Shown piece after piece: positions 22,176 through 33,508 of a DNA stretch of 64,000 nt. The stretch is from Nepenthes gracilis (Eukaryota; Streptophyta; Magnoliopsida; Caryophyllales; Nepenthaceae), in assembly GCA_033239525.1 (NCBI GenBank), contig BSYO01000024.1:2508128-2572127 (forward strand), given 5' to 3'. Position 1 is the stretch's first letter, and every line of letters starts with the position of its first letter. The notes beneath the pieces were generated by a model. The model was given only the letters and a program-made list of their open reading frames with translations, searched no databases and was not told the DNA's origin. The position numbers and the translations under genes are program-made.

Positions 22176-22350
22176 CGAAAGGGTGAAGACCCTCCCGACT
22201 TAGGGGCAGTCTAGGTCGGATGGATACCTGCAAGGCAAACACAATTCATAGGCCCTAGAATTCTACATGCTAAGTAAACTCTCATTTTTCCAAAGTAAGA
22301 ACAAGCATACGAATGAATGCACAGCCTCGAGTAAGGGCGACTGGGTTTCC

Positions 22351-23470
22351 CTATTGGTAGTAGCGCTTTAGGTGGGTTGCGTTCCATGTTCGTGGGACCA
22401 ACTTTCCGTCCTGTTTCGGAGCTTGTACGCTCCCGTTGCGTAGGGACGGCGGAGACGCAGAAAGGTCCCTCCCGGTTAGGAGAGAGCTTGTTTGGCCGAA
22501 ACCCCTTGCACTGTGGCCTCGATGCCTCGTAGGACCAAGTCCCCAACGTCGAATTGCCGGGCTTTTACCTTTTTATTGTAGTATCGGGCAACTCGGTGTT
22601 GGTACGCTGTTGTCCGTACCCTGGCGGCGTCGCGGGCTTCCTCTAGCAAGTCCAAATGCTCCCTGATTTTCTGGGAGTTGGTCTGTGGGTCGAAGGACTC
22701 CACCCTGAGACTTGGGAGCCCGATTTCGACAGGTATTACCGCTTGATCCGTAGCATAGGTCAAGGGCGTCTCTCGCGTTGGTTCCTTCGGGGTTGTACGA
22801 TAAGACCAGAGGACTGACGCGGGAGCTCATCACCAGAGCCCCTGGCGTCCTCCAACTTAGTTTTTAACCCGTGAGTAGCGACGGTTCGTTACCTTCACCT
22901 GTCCGTTGGCACGGGGTATGCTACTGCAAGCGTGGACCAGCTTGATTCCAAGGCTGGTGCAACACTTGGTGAAGCGTTTTCTCGAAAATTGGGTCCCGTT
23001 GTCGGTCACCACGACCTCTGGGACGCCGAATCTGCAGACAATGCTCTGGCGAAGGAACTCCATAGCATTGTGTTCTGTAATCTTTGCAAGCGGGGCAGCT
23101 TCGACCCACTTAGTGAAGTAGTTGATGCCCGCTATGATGAATTTCCTTTGTCCGTGGCAATGGGAAATGGGCCGAGAATGTCGAGCCCCATTGCGCGAAA
23201 GGCCACTGAGGCTGAAGGGTCTTTAAATCAACGGACGAGCGGTGATGGAGGTTGCCATGGTGGCAGCTCTCGCATTTCTTAACAAATTCTAGCGCGTCCT
23301 TTTTCATTGAGGGCGGTAGTAGCCCGCCGCATGATTTTCAAGGCAAGGTTTTTTCCGCCTACGTGTGATCCGCAGATCCCAAGGTGAACTTCGCCCGGTA
23401 GCGTGGTCTGCCTCCTCGGGAGGCAGACAGGCAAGATACGAGTTGAGTATCGCGCGGCGATACGGCCGCC
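22351..23470 (-). pseudogene. Integrase of element B (broken)
   Basis: On the minus strand: FVKKCESCHHGNLHH (zinc-binding part, about 23280), then a shifted catalytic part, then FGVPEVVVTDNGTQFSRKRF (about 23030-22970) with the second catalytic Asp intact, IPRANGQVKVTNR, and the end VEIGLPSLRVESFDPQ and YYNKKVKARQFDVGDLVLR (22570-22500). The stop is at 22351-22353, where element A also ends. Several frameshifts interrupt it. Confidence 0.85.
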
Positions 23471-23472
23471 CA

Positions 23473-24560
23473 TCAACTACCGTGTACCAACCATTTATCT
23501 TTTGATCTCGCTTGGCCTTTTCGGCTTCCTCGAAGCGATCCGTCAACCAAGTATTTAAGGTAAGGAGTCATCCGGTTTTCGTCTCGAAAATGCATGGCCT
23601 CCTGTTTTTCTATGCTAGGAGCGTTCAGGACCTCCCGCATGTCCCTCGAATATTGCTCTGGGCTCTCGGCAGCGGCTGCTCTAGCCAGCCGGTCTGCCTT
23701 CCAATTCTCCGCGCGAGGAACGTGAACCAGGGTCAGCTTGTCGAAGCCCTGGATGGTTTCCTTTGCCTTCGCCAGGTATCTGGTCAAGGAAGGGTTGTTT
23801 GCCTCGAAGCCCCCATTGACTTGATTGACGATTAATTCGGAGTCGCTGTGGACTGCCAACCTCTTGGCAGAGCACTCCTTCGCCAGTCGTAAGCCAGCTA
23901 GTAGGGCTTCGTACTCAGCGACGTTGTTGGTTGCTGGGAAATCAAGTTTTAGGGAGTACTTGATCTCGTATCCATCAGGGGTCGTCAGGACCACTCGCCC
24001 CATTGCCCATTGTCCGTGGGACGATCCGGCCCACGTGAGCGCCATTCAAGGGCCCCACCTGGCCGCTCTTCGCTACTGGCCATTCTTCTTGGATTGGGGT
24101 CGTGGTCTCGACGATGAAGTCGCCGAGCTCTGTGCCTTTACGGGCGGGAGTGGGTTTGAACTCGATGTCAAACTCGCCCAATTCAATCGCCCATTTCACC
24201 AATCGCCCGAAACGTCGGGCTTTGAGTATGCCTTTCAGTGGGTGGTCCGTAGGACCACTATGCGATGTGCCCGAAAGTATGGCCTCAACTTTCGTCTTTG
24301 CGAAGATAAGGGCAGCGCCATTTTTTCCAGCGTGGGTAGCGAGTTTCGGGCTTGGTCGGTGTTTTGCTCACGTAGTAGACCGTCTTGGATATCGATTCCC
24401 GGCGCACAAGGACGGAGGCGAGGATACTTCCGATCTCGCTAGATAAAGGTCTGACTCCCTCTCCGTCTCGGGCGACCTTAACAACGGTGGGCTGGCCAGT
24501 CATTTTCAATTCATCGAAGGCGGCTGGCGGTCACCATCCCATGGGAATCCGTTAGACTTT
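23473..24560 (-). pseudogene. Double RNase H region of element B
   Basis: The Ty3/gypsy RNase H end (WAIELGEFDIEFKPTPARKG, about 24200-24130) is followed by an archaeal-type RNase H in 24045-23473. It shows NVAEYEALLAGLRLAKEC, HSDSELIVNQVNGGFEANN and VPRAENWKADRLAR. At the front, around 24045-24020, a small insertion/frameshift replaces the expected His-Val-Asp-Gly, so the first acidic residue of the second domain is damaged. The matching region in element A keeps it (HIDG). Confidence 0.82.
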
Positions 24561-24575
24561 GTCCCTCTTAAAGCT

Positions 24576-25420
24576 TTAAAGAAGGGTGGTACTTGTCTCG
24601 ACTTCGCGAGGAAGCGGACAGCCGCGGCCCGTCCGGTTAGTCGTTGGACGTCCTTTACATTTCTCGGGAGCCATATAGCTTGATGCCTTGATCTTTTCCG
24701 GGTTTGCCTCGATCCTCATTTGTGAGACGATGAAACCCAAGAACTTTCCTGAGGCTACCCCGAAGACACACTTGGCCGGATTCAACTTCATCTGGTGCTG
24801 GCGGAGCACCCCAAATGTCTCTTCCAGGTCGCGTATGTGGTCGCCCGTGACTCTGCTCTTGACGAGCATGTCGTCGACGTAGACCTCCATGTTGCGACCA
24901 ATTTGTTTTTCGAACATCTTGTTCACTAGCCGCTGGTAGGTGGCTCCAGCGTTCTTTAACCCGAAGGGCATGACCCTATAACAATAGGTGCCCTTGTCCG
25001 TCATGAACGAGGTATGCTCCTCGTCTTCTGGACTCATTCTGATCTGGTTGTAGCCAGAATAAGCGTCCATGAAGCTTAGCGGCTCGTGCCCGCGAGTGGA
25101 GTCAACCGCCGGTCGATCCGAGGCAAGGGAAAGTCATCCTTTGGGGCGAGCTTTATTGGCGTCGGTAAAATCGACGACATCCGCCATTTCCGTTGCTCTT
25201 CTTAACCGACGACGTTCGAGAGCCAAGATCATGGACTTCTCTAATGAAGCTGCATCCAGTGATTTCTTCACCTCCTCGGATGGCGTCGGTTTTTTCAACG
25301 GAGTGATTCCTCCGCTCTGTCGATGGCTTTGGTGCAGGTCAAGGCCTAATTTGTGAACCATTACCTCAGCCGAAATTCCAGGCATGTCTGCGGGAGTCCA
25401 GGCGAAAAGGTCTGCGTTCC
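24576..25420 (-). pseudogene. Reverse transcriptase of element B (broken)
   Basis: The segment 25070-24576 is open and carries MDAYSGYNQIRMSPEDEEHTS, YCYRVMPFGLKNAGATYQRL, the catalytic YVDD (in MEVYVDDMLVKSR, near 24880) and GKFLGFIVS. Upstream, WTPADMPGISAEVMVHKLGL (about 25390) should lead into the finger domain, but a deletion and shifts have scrambled 25330-25180. The frame is lost again after EKIKAS near 24690. Confidence 0.88.
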
Positions 25421-25879
25421 TTCGTAGAAACGTGATTAGTTCATCACGCAGCGGCCCGGTGAGGGAGCCGCCAATCTGGACATACTTATCCGGTTCCCCC
25501 GGGTCCAGCGGAACCAGATCGGTGGATTCACCAGGCTGCGCCTGCTGCAGGGTGGTCTCGTCCCGATGATCAAGTTCTCCCACCGAGCCAGTTCTGCCAC
25601 CAGGGGCAATCTGGGCCATGTAGCAGGTCCGCCCAGTGACCTGATCTCCCAGAACTTCTCCAACGCCGTAGGGTGTTGGGAATTTCATTTTCAGATGTGG
25701 AATTGGCGTGGATCGCCCCAAACAACGTAGCACGGTCCGCCTAGTATCGCGTTGTACACAGAGGCGGGTCAACCACTAAAAAGGTCGACATTCGACTTGC
25801 CGTTTTGGGTAGGTGCCTGTGGTGACTTCAATTGGATTGTCCCTGGACGGGCACCGTTCGTTGTCGAGGCCGTACAAAG

Positions 25880-26110
25880 GTCCTTCAAGCGAGTTTTAGT
25901 TGGTTCCTTTTTAGGCCTAATCTAAAGAACGCATCCAAATAAAGCAAGTCCTTCGAGCTACCATTATCAATAAAGACTCGTTTCAGCTAGTAGTCCGAAG
26001 TACCATCTGAAACGAGCGCAGAAATTACAAGGGGGTCAGTATGGGGGGAGATTACATTATTCGAGTCACAGTCACTAAAGCTAATGATGTTTTCTACTAC
26101 GCGCTGCTTC
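25880..26110 (-). pseudogene. Aspartic protease of element B (broken)
   Basis: Minus-strand reading gives IISFSD-, then, in another frame, an Asp-Asn-Gly-Ser-Ser active site (complement of 25955-25974) followed by KDLLYLDAFFRLGLK. The catalytic triplet is intact, unlike that of element A, but frameshifts separate the parts. The linker to RT (25772-25430, with PTPYGVGEVLGDQ) lies downstream. Confidence 0.65.
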
Positions 26111-26135
26111 TTCCTCCCGGTCTCTTTGCTCCTTG

Positions 26136-27600
26136 TCATCTTCCAGCTCTGGCGAGCAGGTGGTGATCATATTGACTACTCCCGCCGCGGTCGGTTCGGA
26201 GGCGTCTGCTCCTCGCCCCCCTCTTCATCAGTGTTCCGGTTGTCTGAGTCCCTTGACGAACCGAGTAAGATGTCCCCCGAATCAGATCTTTAATCTCCCT
26301 CTGCAGTGTCTTGCAGTCTTCAGTTGAGTGGCCAACAGAGCGGTGGAAGTCATAGTACTTGGACTGATTTCCAGAGTCCTTCTTCAGCGTTTTTGGCCAC
26401 TTCAGGAACTTCTCCCCACGGATCCGCATGAGAACATTGGAGCGCGTGTCCGTCAAGGGTGTGAAGGTGGTGGGCCGCCTGTCTCGCGTTACGAGGGCCC
26501 GATCCGTGGCCATTTTTGGCGGGGATGTTCTCCGACAAACTTTCTTTTCCCATCACGAGGGGAATGGTCGGGGCGATCCGCCCGCTCGGGGCGTTTTGCC
26601 TCGTTAGCCTCTTTCTGCAGCGAAAGATAGGCAATCGGTGATGGATTCGCCTCGCGAAAAGTCTCGAGGATTTTTGTGGGCAAGGTGCTTGAAAAAGTCA
26701 CCGTAAGTCAGTCCGAGATGAAGGCCCGACTTCATTTCTTCGGTGATCGGGAATCCTACGGCCTCGGCCACGAAGCGATCCAGAAGAAGCGCGTGGGTTC
26801 TCTTGGTTTTACGCTTTATGTGGGAGAGGTGCCATGGCTGTTTCTCTTCCCGTCGGCTCGATGCATACCGAGCCGGGAAGAGGTCCGTGAGTTCACGGCT
26901 GGCCGATGTGTAACCCGAAGGAGGTGGTGGAACCAGGATCCCGGCGTCTCCCTTGATGTCGATGGAAAGCACATGCACATCGGCTGAGTCTTCTAGCCCT
27001 CAGAGACTCGAGATGGGTGCGGAAGTGATCCGGTGGTCAACCGGATCACCGCCCCCATCGTACTAGTCAAGGGACGGCATTTTAAACTTGGTCGGCGGTG
27101 GACGATTCAGGATCTCAGCGGTGAAGGGTGACTGTCCAAGTCGATGGCGCTCGTCATTGCGGGAACACGTGGTTCAGATTTGGTCCACTCGTGGATCGCA
27201 CAGTGGCGTTGCGGATCTCTTGGAGTTGAGGAAATTCCTCGGCTCCGTCTTGTGTTCGGCGGCCCGGTCGAGCTGCTGCCCTCCTCGTGGATCAGCGGCC
27301 GAGAGATTCGCTCCACGGGTCATGCGGCGGTCTTCTCGCCCGAGAGTATCTAGGATTTCTCCGCTGGGGCTCTGTCGGAGAAGTGCTCGGCAGCGTTCCA
27401 TTGGTACATTCCGGCCGTGGAACGTGGGAGGAAGGCTGAGGCCGATTGTGCATAGTTTTTCGAGGCCTCTAGCCAGCTTCTTCTTCCTCGGCCACCTTTC
27501 TTGGTATGTGGAGCTGAATGACTACTGGTGGAGCCGCTTGTTGTCAAGGTCTCTTCCGCTCACAAAAGCTGGCCGAAGCAGCGAATGCTAGCCTCGTGAT
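26136..27600 (-). pseudogene. gag of element B (broken)
   Basis: Minus-strand fragments in several frames. The gag core has LSIDIKGDAGILVPP, a DRFVAEAVGFPITEE segment and GLTYGDFFKHLAHKNP (26978-26604). The C-terminal part has RSNVLMRIRGEKFLKWPKT and the zinc-knuckle-like YYDFHRSVGHSTEDCKTLQ (26450-26330), matching the part of element A that is split by the nested LTR. The N-terminal third (27600-27000) is low in recognisable motifs and frameshifted. Confidence 0.8.
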
Positions 27601-27647
27601 CCGGCTCCACCAAATACGGACAGGCTGAACTTCGCTAAGGGACCCCG

Positions 27648-27747
27648 NNNNNNNNNNNNNNNNNNNNNNNNNNNNNNNNNNNNNNNNNNNNNNNNNNNNN
27701 NNNNNNNNNNNNNNNNNNNNNNNNNNNNNNNNNNNNNNNNNNNNNNN
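27648..27747. other. Assembly gap of 100 Ns
   Basis: Exactly 100 Ns, a conventional placeholder for unknown length. It cuts element B: the left side is gag and the right side is unrelated AT-rich DNA, so at least the 5' LTR and leader of B are missing. Confidence 0.99.
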
Positions 27748-30700
27748 AAAGAATATAATTCGAATATGAAAAATAAAAAGTATTAACTTTTTATTTATTA
27801 TTAATAACAATCATATACAAGATACATTTCAATATGAAAATACTAAACTGATTAGATTTTAAAAAAAGAAAAATATTAAAGTAATAAATCTCATTAGCAG
27901 TGATAGAAGATTCATCATGTCTCACTCTAACGATAACTCATTCAAATGAAAAGAGAGTGGAACACCCAATTAGATGACTTGTGTAAGATGATCATAGGTA
28001 ATCAAATGCTCGCAGGGAATACATTCTAGCCCAAAAGCTAATTCTATTAAAGATGGGCGTATGAGTTAAGATGCACCCAATAGTATAAGATTTTTCAAGT
28101 GATCACTTAGGTAAAAAATCAATCTAGCTAGGAATCCTATATAAAAACGAAAATTTAGCGGGTTTTTCCTCTAAAAGAAGAAAACTAAAGATGGCATTGT
28201 CAATGACACTCGGGAGAATACCATAACATTGAGATCATTTCTTTTTATATAGAACAAATGGTCTACCAATTAAGAAAATGCTTGAAAAATCCAACTAACC
28301 CATTAGCTGCTAGAGAAAGAAGAGAGACTAAGATATTAGCTCCGTTTTATAGTGAAAAATAAGCTAAGAAGGGGAATGCTTTGAAGTAAAAGTACGTATT
28401 CAACAATCAATTAATCTCTATTAAAGCCACTGGATGAAATAATTTGATTAACACAACTAATTATTATTGATTATCCATTGACTTCAAGTCCATTAGGAAG
28501 TAACGCTTGAACATTATAAATGATAGACTGATTTAATCCTTTTTTTAGGTATTTTTACAAATTGAATTCAAACTCTTAATATAAGGGCTAGTGCAGTAGT
28601 CCTAGAAAGGCAAAAGTATTAGTCAATTTTTAGACCTAAGCCCAAAGAACACAAAGTTTAGTCTGCACCCAATTTCAATCAGAATAAATTAGATTAGATG
28701 GGAGATCGAGTATTAGAATGATTTCAAAGCAGATTGAGTTATATACCTAAATACCTTTATATTAGAATGTAAATTTGAATAGTTAATTCAATTGAGTGGT
28801 GAATCCAACTAAGCGATTTGTATATTATGTAGTTAGCTTAGACAAGAATTTTTGAATTGACCAACGTCAACTACCTACTGTCATCAGTTTAATCTTTAAA
28901 TATTGATTGCTTTCATTAAAATCCTACAGTGAGAACGTACATAATATGGTTAAATTAATCAGTTTTTAATTGGTCATATTACTTAGATTATGACTGGTTA
29001 TTCTTCATTAGGAAACTACCATCAACTGAAAACATACCTAAAAATATATCCATTTTTTTTCTAAAAAAGAGATGAATTTTAAATAATAATGGACAGCGTA
29101 TTGCATTCTAATACACTTATTTTTTCACAAAATATATAATCATGTTTTCTATCTGTCACGTTTTAAATTTCGATCCTAAATCAAATACTATTATAAATAT
29201 TTTGTATCATAAATTTTTTAAAAAATTTAAAATTTTCATAACTCTCTGGTCATCAAGCAGCTCATTAAGGATTAATTACTCCAAAATTAAAACGTGTATT
29301 CAGGCTAATGTTCATATAGTTTTTTGATTACATAAATTTACATGTGTATATTTGAATTGAGTTTAGGTTTAAGCACAAATCATAACCCTAATAGGAAAGA
29401 TTGGGTTTAATCAAAACTTAGTCAATTCATATGAGATTATATCCGATTCTATTGATTTTATAATTTTTTGTTACCTCCACCGAGGAATACCACAAAGATA
29501 CATATTCCATGGTAAAGATAATAACCATTTCATATAAAAAATAAAACAAAAATGAAATATTTATTTCATCTAGCTAAATGACTATTAAGCATTAAAACAT
29601 GTATTAAAGATAATATTTAAATATTTTTAAAATGTTCTTATTTTTTCTAAAAGAATAACAGCAGTTAGGCAACCCTAAAATAAAATATGTTGGTTATACA
29701 ATTTTCATTAAGAAAAATGATGAGAACCAACAGTTATAGTCCAGTTTCGTGCAACTATTTTACCCAACCTTCATGATAACTGTAATTTTAGATAATTTAA
29801 TGAAAATTATTTTTATATATAGAGTAATTGGTTTTTGGCCCCTAAGTCAAATATTTCATTTATAAACCATCGATAATGGGTATTGAGGCTTGAAAGATCA
29901 AAAATTAGTTGGTCATTTTGTAAAAATTAGCACAGCGTTTGATGGATTTAATGGTAGGAGGTTAGTAACAATCCTTAATTTTAATTCCGCATTTGATCGT
30001 AATTATAAAATTTTTAAATGTGTAAGACCGATTTAAACATTTTTAAAATGTTCTTATTTTTCCTAAAAGAATAACATCAGTTAGGCAACCCTGAAATCAA
30101 AATTTTCTCATGTGTGATCAGTTATCTACTTCATTATAACCTCGATTTACCGCATTTGGAAGGTCAGAAACATGATCATCTTCGACAGTTCTCTCCCTAC
30201 GAACCCATCCACCATGGTAGCGACCTTCTCCTTGATCACACAGCACCTGTCTTCGCCAGAGGGTTGTTAATATTTCCATGCTGCGTTTGGATTTTTTCTT
30301 TTCTTTTTTTTTTTTTCTTGTTGCCCATTTTTTTATTTTCACTTTTATCTTTCTCTCCTTTTGATTTGACTGTTTTTTTTTATTCTCTTCTGGTGCTGTC
30401 AGTTCCTGAGTTCCATGATTCCTTTCTGTCATGCTGTTCTTCATAAGAGTCTGCCAAACCCTAGCTATCTTTATCTAAACCCAATAAAGTTATTTTATTT
30501 TGTTTATTTTTTAAGAAGAATCTCACACCTCAGCTGATCTACTCCCCCCTTATAAACAAATCAAGCATATACAGTCACAAACAGCCTTTTACAGAGTTAA
30601 TTACATTGAATATATAAAGCTAGCCAGTAGCACCATAATTACCAGAGGGGTGGGGAAGTAATCTGCTGAATGCAGCATCGTCCTCTTGCATCCTGGGCTT

Positions 30701-30990
30701 TAGTGCTCAGCCAATCACAGGGTGGAATCTTTGACAGTGGGTTATTGGTTTACTGCTATTACCATATTTTGAAGGAAAAATATTGATCAAAACCTAATAA
30801 ACCACACTTACTATTTGGGTTTTATTGGCCATTAAATATATATAGTCTTTATCTATGTATTGTAATATGCTAAGAATTATTCGAAATACGATTCCTTTAT
30901 ATGATGCAAAAAAGTAGCAACCAAATATTCACACAAAGATTCTTTGTCTTTTATGTTGATGAGAGGATAAAAGTTATTGTCTTTGGGAGT
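27748..30990. other. AT-rich region without a convincing gene
   Basis: Mostly A/T-rich sequence. Around 28130-28200 a CCTATATAAAAACG box followed by more mixed sequence could be a decayed LTR, but I found no partner or termini. At 30114-30446 both strands are open for over 100 codons, but the T/A-rich composition (poly-Phe on one strand, poly-Lys on the other) argues against a gene. A more balanced stretch at 30540-30780 shows nothing I recognise. Confidence 0.4.
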
Positions 30991-30998
30991 CATATTCT

Positions 30999-31168
30999 TT
31001 TAAAAAAAGAATTGATTCAATTCTTTGTAATTACAACTGTTTGATATTGTTTGAATGATTGCATTATTTTTTTTAAAAAAATATGCTTAAAATTTTTTTT
31101 AAGATCTTTATTATTTAATATTAAATAAATAATTATAGTTAAAAAGATTAAATCAATCCTTTTTTTAA
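30999..31168. repeat. MITE-like AT-rich repeat with terminal inverted repeats
   Basis: About 170 bp. The left end TTTAAAAAAAGAATTGATTC and the complement of the right end TTTAAAAAAAGGATTGATTT differ at two positions. Related copies with the motif AATTATAACTGTTTGATA and GGATGATT.. occur near 31519-31700, 31735-31900 and 45520-45745. No coding capacity. Target duplications could not be fixed in such AT-rich DNA. Confidence 0.55.
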
Positions 31169-31202
31169 ATGTGTAAAGACCCTAAACTCTTAGGGACCTT
31201 AT

Positions 31203-31518
31203 CCCTATAAAATAGGAGCCAGGGATTCTGCGACGCCCTGGACGCGTCGCAGAATCTGCGACGCCCTTTCCGGCCGTTGGATTAAAAAATCCAACGGCCG
31301 GTTGTTATTTATTAAAAAAAAAATGTTTTTTGTTTTTTTTTGATATTTTTTTTTGAATATAATTTGAAGAAATCATATTTTCGTATTTTTTTTTAATTTT
31401 ATAATTTTTTTTAAAAAAAAACAGGAGCCGTCAGATTTACATCTGACGGCTCCAAAACCGTCTGAGGGCTCTGCGACGCCCTCACGCGTCGCAGAGCCCC
31501 CGTGCCCTATAAAATAGG
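31203..31518. repeat. Four-hairpin cassette flanked by 14 bp direct repeats
   Basis: The direct repeat CCCTATAAAATAGG lies at 31203-31216 and 31505-31518. Between the two copies are four perfect inverted repeats: 31224-31236/31244-31256 (GATTCTGCGACGC), 31270-31283/31288-31301 (CCGGCCGTTGGATT), 31424-31436/31441-31453 (GGAGCCGTCAGAT) and 31466-31479/31486-31499 (GGGCTCTGCGACGC). Hairpins 1 and 4 share CTGCGACGC. The AT-rich middle (about 31305-31420) is poly-T/poly-A. It has no reading frame. It is probably a non-autonomous DNA element or a foldback repeat; the class is not clear. Confidence 0.8.
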
Positions 31519-31929
31519 GGTTGATTCAATCCCCTAATTATAATTTTTTTTGATATTAACTAATTGATTGTATTAATTTTTTTTTAAAATGAAAGATTAC
31601 TTAATTTTTTTTAAAAAAAAAGTAGATACCTACCACATAATATTAATTAAATAATTATGGTTAGAATGGATTAAATCAATTTTTCTCTTAGAAGGGCTAA
31701 GACGCTGTGCCGTTGGAGGCCCTAACCTTCTGAAAAATAGATTAATTCAAATTCTCTTAATTATAACTGTTTGATACTAATTGGATGATTATATTATTTT
31801 TTTAAAAAAAAATAATATTTTTTTAAAAAAGATATCAACCATCTAATATTAATCAAATAGTTGGAATTGTGATGGATTGCATCAACCCCTTTTTAGAGGG
31901 ATAGAGACCATGAACCTAGAGTTATTACA

Positions 31930-33130
31930 CAAGTGCTAAGAGTTAATGCAAATACTATTCTTGCTTACTATACAAAAAAAGGCAAGATGATCCTAGAATT
32001 CTAGCATTTGAATTTATTATAGAGTCAGATGGGTATAGTTTTTAACCATGCACTACCAAAAAGCTAAGAGTTTTTGTCCAAACAAGTTAAGGAGTTATTC
32101 AAAATGATATTCTTATTTATAATACAATGAAGTAGAACATCCCAGTGTATCATACTTTGAATATTGATAATTTTTTAGTATCAGAAGAAATCTATTTAAA
32201 AAATTCTAGAATTAGCTGAAGTAATCAGTCTAGTTAAAATAATGCGTCTTCTAATATTGAGAAGGTTATTTATAACCATTTTATAGAATCATATATGAGA
32301 TTTTTACCTCATACAACTTTTCGTTCAACTTTTTTGAAGTCAGTCGATTCCGTTCTTATATAGTCTTTGTTTTTCTATTGTAGAGAGGCTAAGAATTATT
32401 CCAAACATGTTACTAGTTATTCTAAAATGCTATTCTTACTGCAACTCAAAAAAACAAAGGAAAATTAAAAAGAGAATGACTTAATACAGCAAACTTGTCG
32501 TTTTAGGGCTCCATCTAGGGTCAGATAGCACAATATTTTCTTGTCCCAGTATTACATATGGGCTAAAAGTTATTCCAAATAGGCTAAGAGTTATTCCTAA
32601 CACTATGCTGACTTAATAGAGTCTATATTTCTTCGGTTTGAAGCCATATCCTTTATATCATAACTAAACAGCATCGCCTTTACGTCAATACCCATAATTT
32701 CTTTTTCAACATAGAATACAGTATGAAAAGATGTTAAGAAAGCTTTTAAAGCAACTTTAATAAATAGATTCTTAATTTCTGGACACAAAATAGCTTTTAT
32801 CCTTACACTATAGAAAGGTTATGTTTATACAGTTTGAACTAAATTTTTTATACCATGACTAAATAACATTTAAAAAATAGCGATTTTCTTTATATTACAT
32901 GGAGATTATGTTTATACAGTTTAAAGCCATATTTTTTTATACTATAACTAAATAACATTTGAAAAATAGATCCTCAATTTCTAGATATACGGTCACGTTT
33001 ATCCTTATATTTCAGAGAGATTATGTTTGTATAGATTGAGGCCATATCTTTAATACAAAGTCTGATAATTGTTTTCCAAACAAAAATACCGTATAAAAAG
33101 GGCTTAAAAGTTAACTTTTGAAGCAGTTTG
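31930..33130. repeat. Cluster of decayed dispersed-tandem repeats
   Basis: Variants of AAGAGTTATTCCAAAT followed by TATTCTTA recur near 31940, 32070, 32390, 32560 and 32590. A second motif, GATTATGTTTATACAGTTT plus CCATAT and AACTAAATAACATTT, recurs near 32625, 32818, 32907 and 33011. The spacing is irregular, so this looks like an old, eroded array. No gene is supported. Confidence 0.5.
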
Positions 33131-33471
33131 AATAAATAGATCCCAAATGTTCTGGGTACAGTAAAAAAAAAAAAACTTTACACAACACCCCCACGGCCTA
33201 ATCACTGCTTAGCAAGCAGAAGGCAACGTTTTGTCTGGTTACTATTTAGTCAAGGCTTTTTCCATGAAGCAGTGAATACTCCTGACTACACTATTTCTGA
33301 GTGAAAACTAGCCAGAAGGGGGGGAATATGAAGTAAAGCTGTGAAAAAGACCTACAGAGTTTGGGGTTGATGGCCCTGAAGTACAAAGGTGTCCCTCTTT
33401 CACATGGGTCGTGTAGCCCTTGTTTCTGCAACAAGGGACAGTTCCTGATCATTATAGCATTTCTGACCAGT

Positions 33472-33508
<37 letters not shown>

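Larger units (their letters stand above)
17576..27647 (-). mobile_element. Element B: Tat-lineage Ty3/gypsy retrotransposon, 5' end missing in assembly gap
   Basis: On the minus strand the order is gag (27600-26136), protease (26110-25880), RT (25420-24576), double RNase H (24560-23473), integrase (23470-22351), minisatellite (22175-21930), antisense ORF (19507-21382, plus strand), polypurine tract and 3' LTR (18929-17576). The layout and polypurine tract match element A, but protein and LTR sequences differ clearly, so they are related subfamilies. Gag runs up to the Ns; the 5' LTR and leader must lie inside the gap, whose true size is unknown. Frameshifts occur in gag, protease, RT and integrase, so the copy is dead, but it looks less degraded than A (for example the protease D-N-G and integrase T-D-N-G are kept). 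Confidence 0.9.

Noticed and set aside
22211..22546. A 111-codon minus-strand frame between minisatellite and integrase of element B
   Set aside because: Covers the integrase stop in another frame; not preserved in element A.
23512..24442. Plus-strand frames of 107 and 205 codons in element B
   Set aside because: They are the complement of the RNase H and RT coding strand; the minus strand carries the recognisable domains.
30114..30446. Two opposite frames of about 110 codons
   Set aside because: One is Phe/Leu-rich and the other Lys-rich because of T-rich DNA; no motifs, splice signals or homology recognised.
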